62,848 bases of DNA, taken from assembly GCA_910580015.1 (NCBI GenBank), contig CAJTVT010000012.1, positions 1-62,848 of the forward strand, read 5' to 3'. Numbering within the stretch: position 1 is the first letter of the stretch; each line of letters opens with the position of its first letter. Shown in pieces: positions 62,051-62,848 of the stretch. This DNA comes from an uncultured Lachnospiraceae bacterium (lineage in GTDB: Bacteria > Bacillota > Clostridia > Lachnospirales > Lachnospiraceae). The translations under genes and the position numbers were made by a program. A model generated the notes under the pieces. The model was not told the origin of the DNA. It ran no database searches and worked only from the letters and a program-made list of their open reading frames with translations.

Positions 62051-62097
62051 AAAAAGAAAAAATTTTGAAAAAAATTTAAAAAAAATGAAAAAAGCAC

Positions 62098-62126
62098 TTG
62101 ACTTTCTCGAACCCAGCATGTATAAT
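62098..62126 (+). promoter_or_regulatory. Promoter of tRNA-Glu
   Basis: TTGACT (62098-62103), 17 bases, perfect TATAAT (62121-62126), 38 bases before the mature tRNA 5' end. Confidence 0.88.
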
Positions 62127-62145
62127 GACCATGTTGAGTTCGAGA
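62105..62145. repeat. Inverted repeat bracketing the tRNA-Glu -10 box
   Basis: TCTCGAACCCAGCATG (62105-62120) and CATGTTGAGTTCGAGA (62130-62145) are inverted repeats matching at 14 of 16 positions. The nine bases between them hold the TATAAT box. The left arm fills the promoter spacer, and the right arm covers the start region. Confidence 0.75.
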
Positions 62146-62163
62146 GAACATAACAAGAGACAT

Positions 62164-62235
62164 GGCTCGTTGGTCAAGCGGTTAAGACGCCGCCCTCTCA
62201 CGGCGGAAACAGGGGTTCGATTCCCCTACGAGCTG
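62164..62235 (+). tRNA. tRNA-Glu (anticodon CTC)
   Basis: Cloverleaf: acceptor GGCTCGT with ACGAGCT (the first pair is G-U), D arm GGTC...GAC, anticodon stem CCGCC/GGCGG with loop CTCTCAC giving CTC, T arm AGGGG-TTCGATT-CCCCT. The discriminator is G and no CCA is encoded. It reads GAG codons. Confidence 0.93.
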
Positions 62236-62568
62236 TTTGCTATGAATAGAATAGCCCAACCCAGAAGAATACTGAGTTCGTTTACATTTTAAGGATAGAA
62301 TTGTAAAGAGCTTGGTATTTTTTTATTCTAAAGTATATTCAAAATTCAGTTCTGTTAGGCACATTTCTTAATCATGTGGTTTATGTATACCTCTTTTGTC
62401 TTGCGTAAATTTTTCACAAATTAGAGAACACTTTGGATAGTAAACATTTTTTAGATACTACATGATCTTGCGTACCGCTTGATATTCAACTCTGGGTTCA
62501 TATGGCGACTGTGATGGTGAAATTACAATGGTTTCAAACGGCCATACATGGATTTCTTTTGATTTTTT
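62236..62568 (+). other. Non-coding A/T-rich stretch after tRNA-Glu
   Basis: No ORF with a ribosome site and no clear terminator is seen in this 333-base stretch. It contains several T-runs (for example about 62309-62317) that may end the tRNA transcript without a strong stem. Confidence 0.5.
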
Positions 62569-62570
62569 CC

Positions 62571-62599
62571 TTGCATTTCCTTATATTAAGTGCTATCAT
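62571..62599 (+). promoter_or_regulatory. Probable promoter of the rimP operon
   Basis: TTGCAT (62571-62576), 17 bases, TATCAT (62594-62599). Transcription would begin just ahead of the hairpin at 62627. Confidence 0.6.
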
Positions 62600-62626
62600 A
62601 TATATGATAACTAGATAAACTCAGAC

Positions 62627-62658
62627 TTGAGAGTGGGCGGCTGTCCACTCTCAATTTT
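62627..62658 (+). terminator. Terminator-type hairpin in the rimP leader
   Basis: TTGAGAGTGG (62627-62636) pairs perfectly with CCACTCTCAA (62645-62654), followed by TTTTA. Its place directly before motif copy B mirrors the infC leader. The short U-run suggests attenuation rather than full termination. Confidence 0.75.
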
Positions 62659-62752
62659 ATGTGCACACGGGCACCCAGAGGAAGATTGTCAGCATTCGCT
62701 GATGGGTGCCCGGCGCGCGAGTAGGGGAAGATGAATCTTCCCTATTCGATTG
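62659..62752 (+). ncRNA. Candidate structured RNA motif, copy B (rimP leader)
   Basis: P1 is CGGGCACCCA (62668-62677) with TGGGTGCCCG (62703-62712), perfect. An 11-base strand follows, GAGGAAGATTG. The inner hairpin is TCAGC-ATTC-GCTGA (62689-62702). A GCGCG joint leads to P2, CGAGTAG plus GGGAAGA with TCTTCCC plus TATTCG (62718-62731, 62736-62748). The motif ends in TCGATT. The architecture and the AGAGGA, GCGCGCGA and TCGATT boxes match copy A at 60501. Confidence 0.75.
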
Positions 62753-62808
62753 TTCAGGCAAAAGATGCCAGAAAGACAAAGCAGAACATACAGAAAGAAG
62801 GTGTAGGA

Positions 62809-62848
62809 ATGTCAAGAAGAGAGAGCTATGAACAGAGAACTGAAGAAC
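62809..62848 (+). CDS. rimP: Probable ribosome maturation factor RimP, first 13 codons
   Basis: An ATG with AAGAAGGTG before it begins MSRRESYEQRTEE and runs off the window. This resembles the N-terminus of RimP, the 30S maturation factor that usually heads rimP-nusA-infB. With only 13 residues the call is tentative. Confidence 0.55.
   Translation, partial: MSRRESYEQRTEE

Noticed and set aside
1..62848. CRISPR arrays, insertion sequences, prophage genes, integrases or att sites
   Set aside because: No regularly spaced repeats, transposase or phage proteins, or flanking direct repeats were seen; gene content is core throughout.

Overview
The window looks like a chromosomal stretch of an anaerobic Gram-positive gut bacterium of the Clostridia, most likely Lachnospiraceae. 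The reasons are strong GGAGG ribosome sites, A/T-leaning codon use, a V-type ATPase operon, a Rex regulator, a DUF4179 anti-sigma partner, a cysteine/glycine-rich HCB-13-like peptide, and a TepA-FtsK/SpoIIIE pair. Taxonomy is inferred from gene content and protein resemblance only; no database search was run. No insertion sequence, prophage, integrase, CRISPR array or rRNA operon is visible. The window is almost entirely ordinary core genome.

Layout. Positions 1-2.6 kb, minus strand: tyrA-aroA (shikimate/tyrosine) and the first codons of an unidentified gene. 2.8-9.3 kb: an EF-G-like GTPase, a Cache/HAMP chemoreceptor, and an ECF sigma factor with its DUF4179 partner. 9.3-14 kb: a Cu/Zn-type superoxide dismutase, leuS, and several small proteins of unknown role. 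14-29 kb: one long probable transcript carrying a receiver-like protein, all nine V-type ATPase subunits (G/H, C, I, K, F, E, A, B, D) with a metallophosphoesterase inserted between B and D, then a MoxR / DUF58 / transglutaminase triad. 29-33 kb: a GntR regulator overlapping an NADP isocitrate dehydrogenase, then an ABC-F ATPase. 33-36.3 kb: an AAA/PD-(D/E)XK protein, then rex and a coiled-coil protein. 36.5-41.8 kb: nnr, alr, mazF, a CBS/CNNM membrane protein and yebC. 42-49 kb: O-acetylhomoserine sulfhydrylase, glycogen synthase, GtrA, TepA, FtsK. 49-53 kb: fhs-folD and a zinc-ribbon/TPR/chitobiase-C protein. 53-60.3 kb: pheA, a DUF815 ATPase, a Ppx/GppA-HD protein, ppk1 and a Cof-type HAD phosphatase. 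60.3-62.8 kb: a long leader, infC-rpmI-rplT, tRNA-Glu, then a second long leader in front of the first codons of a probable rimP.

The most interesting signals are in non-coding DNA. (1) The leaders of infC-rpmI-rplT and of probable rimP carry the same RNA-like architecture. Each has a terminator-type hairpin followed by a stem, an internal AGAGGA strand, an inner hairpin, a GCGCG joint and a second stem ending in a TCGATT box. The stems are kept although their sequences differ, which is covariation within one window. It looks like a candidate structured cis-regulatory RNA, or a family of structured repeats, attached to translation operons. (2) A 109-bp element at 36360-36468 folds on paper into a near-perfect four-way junction. 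(3) infC starts with ATT, with ideal Shine-Dalgarno spacing. (4) A 16-bp inverted repeat brackets the -10 box of the tRNA-Glu promoter. (5) Among proteins, the pseudo-receiver at the head of the V-ATPase operon, the Ppx-like protein with an altered first phosphate motif, and the Cu/Zn SOD in a presumed anaerobe stand out.
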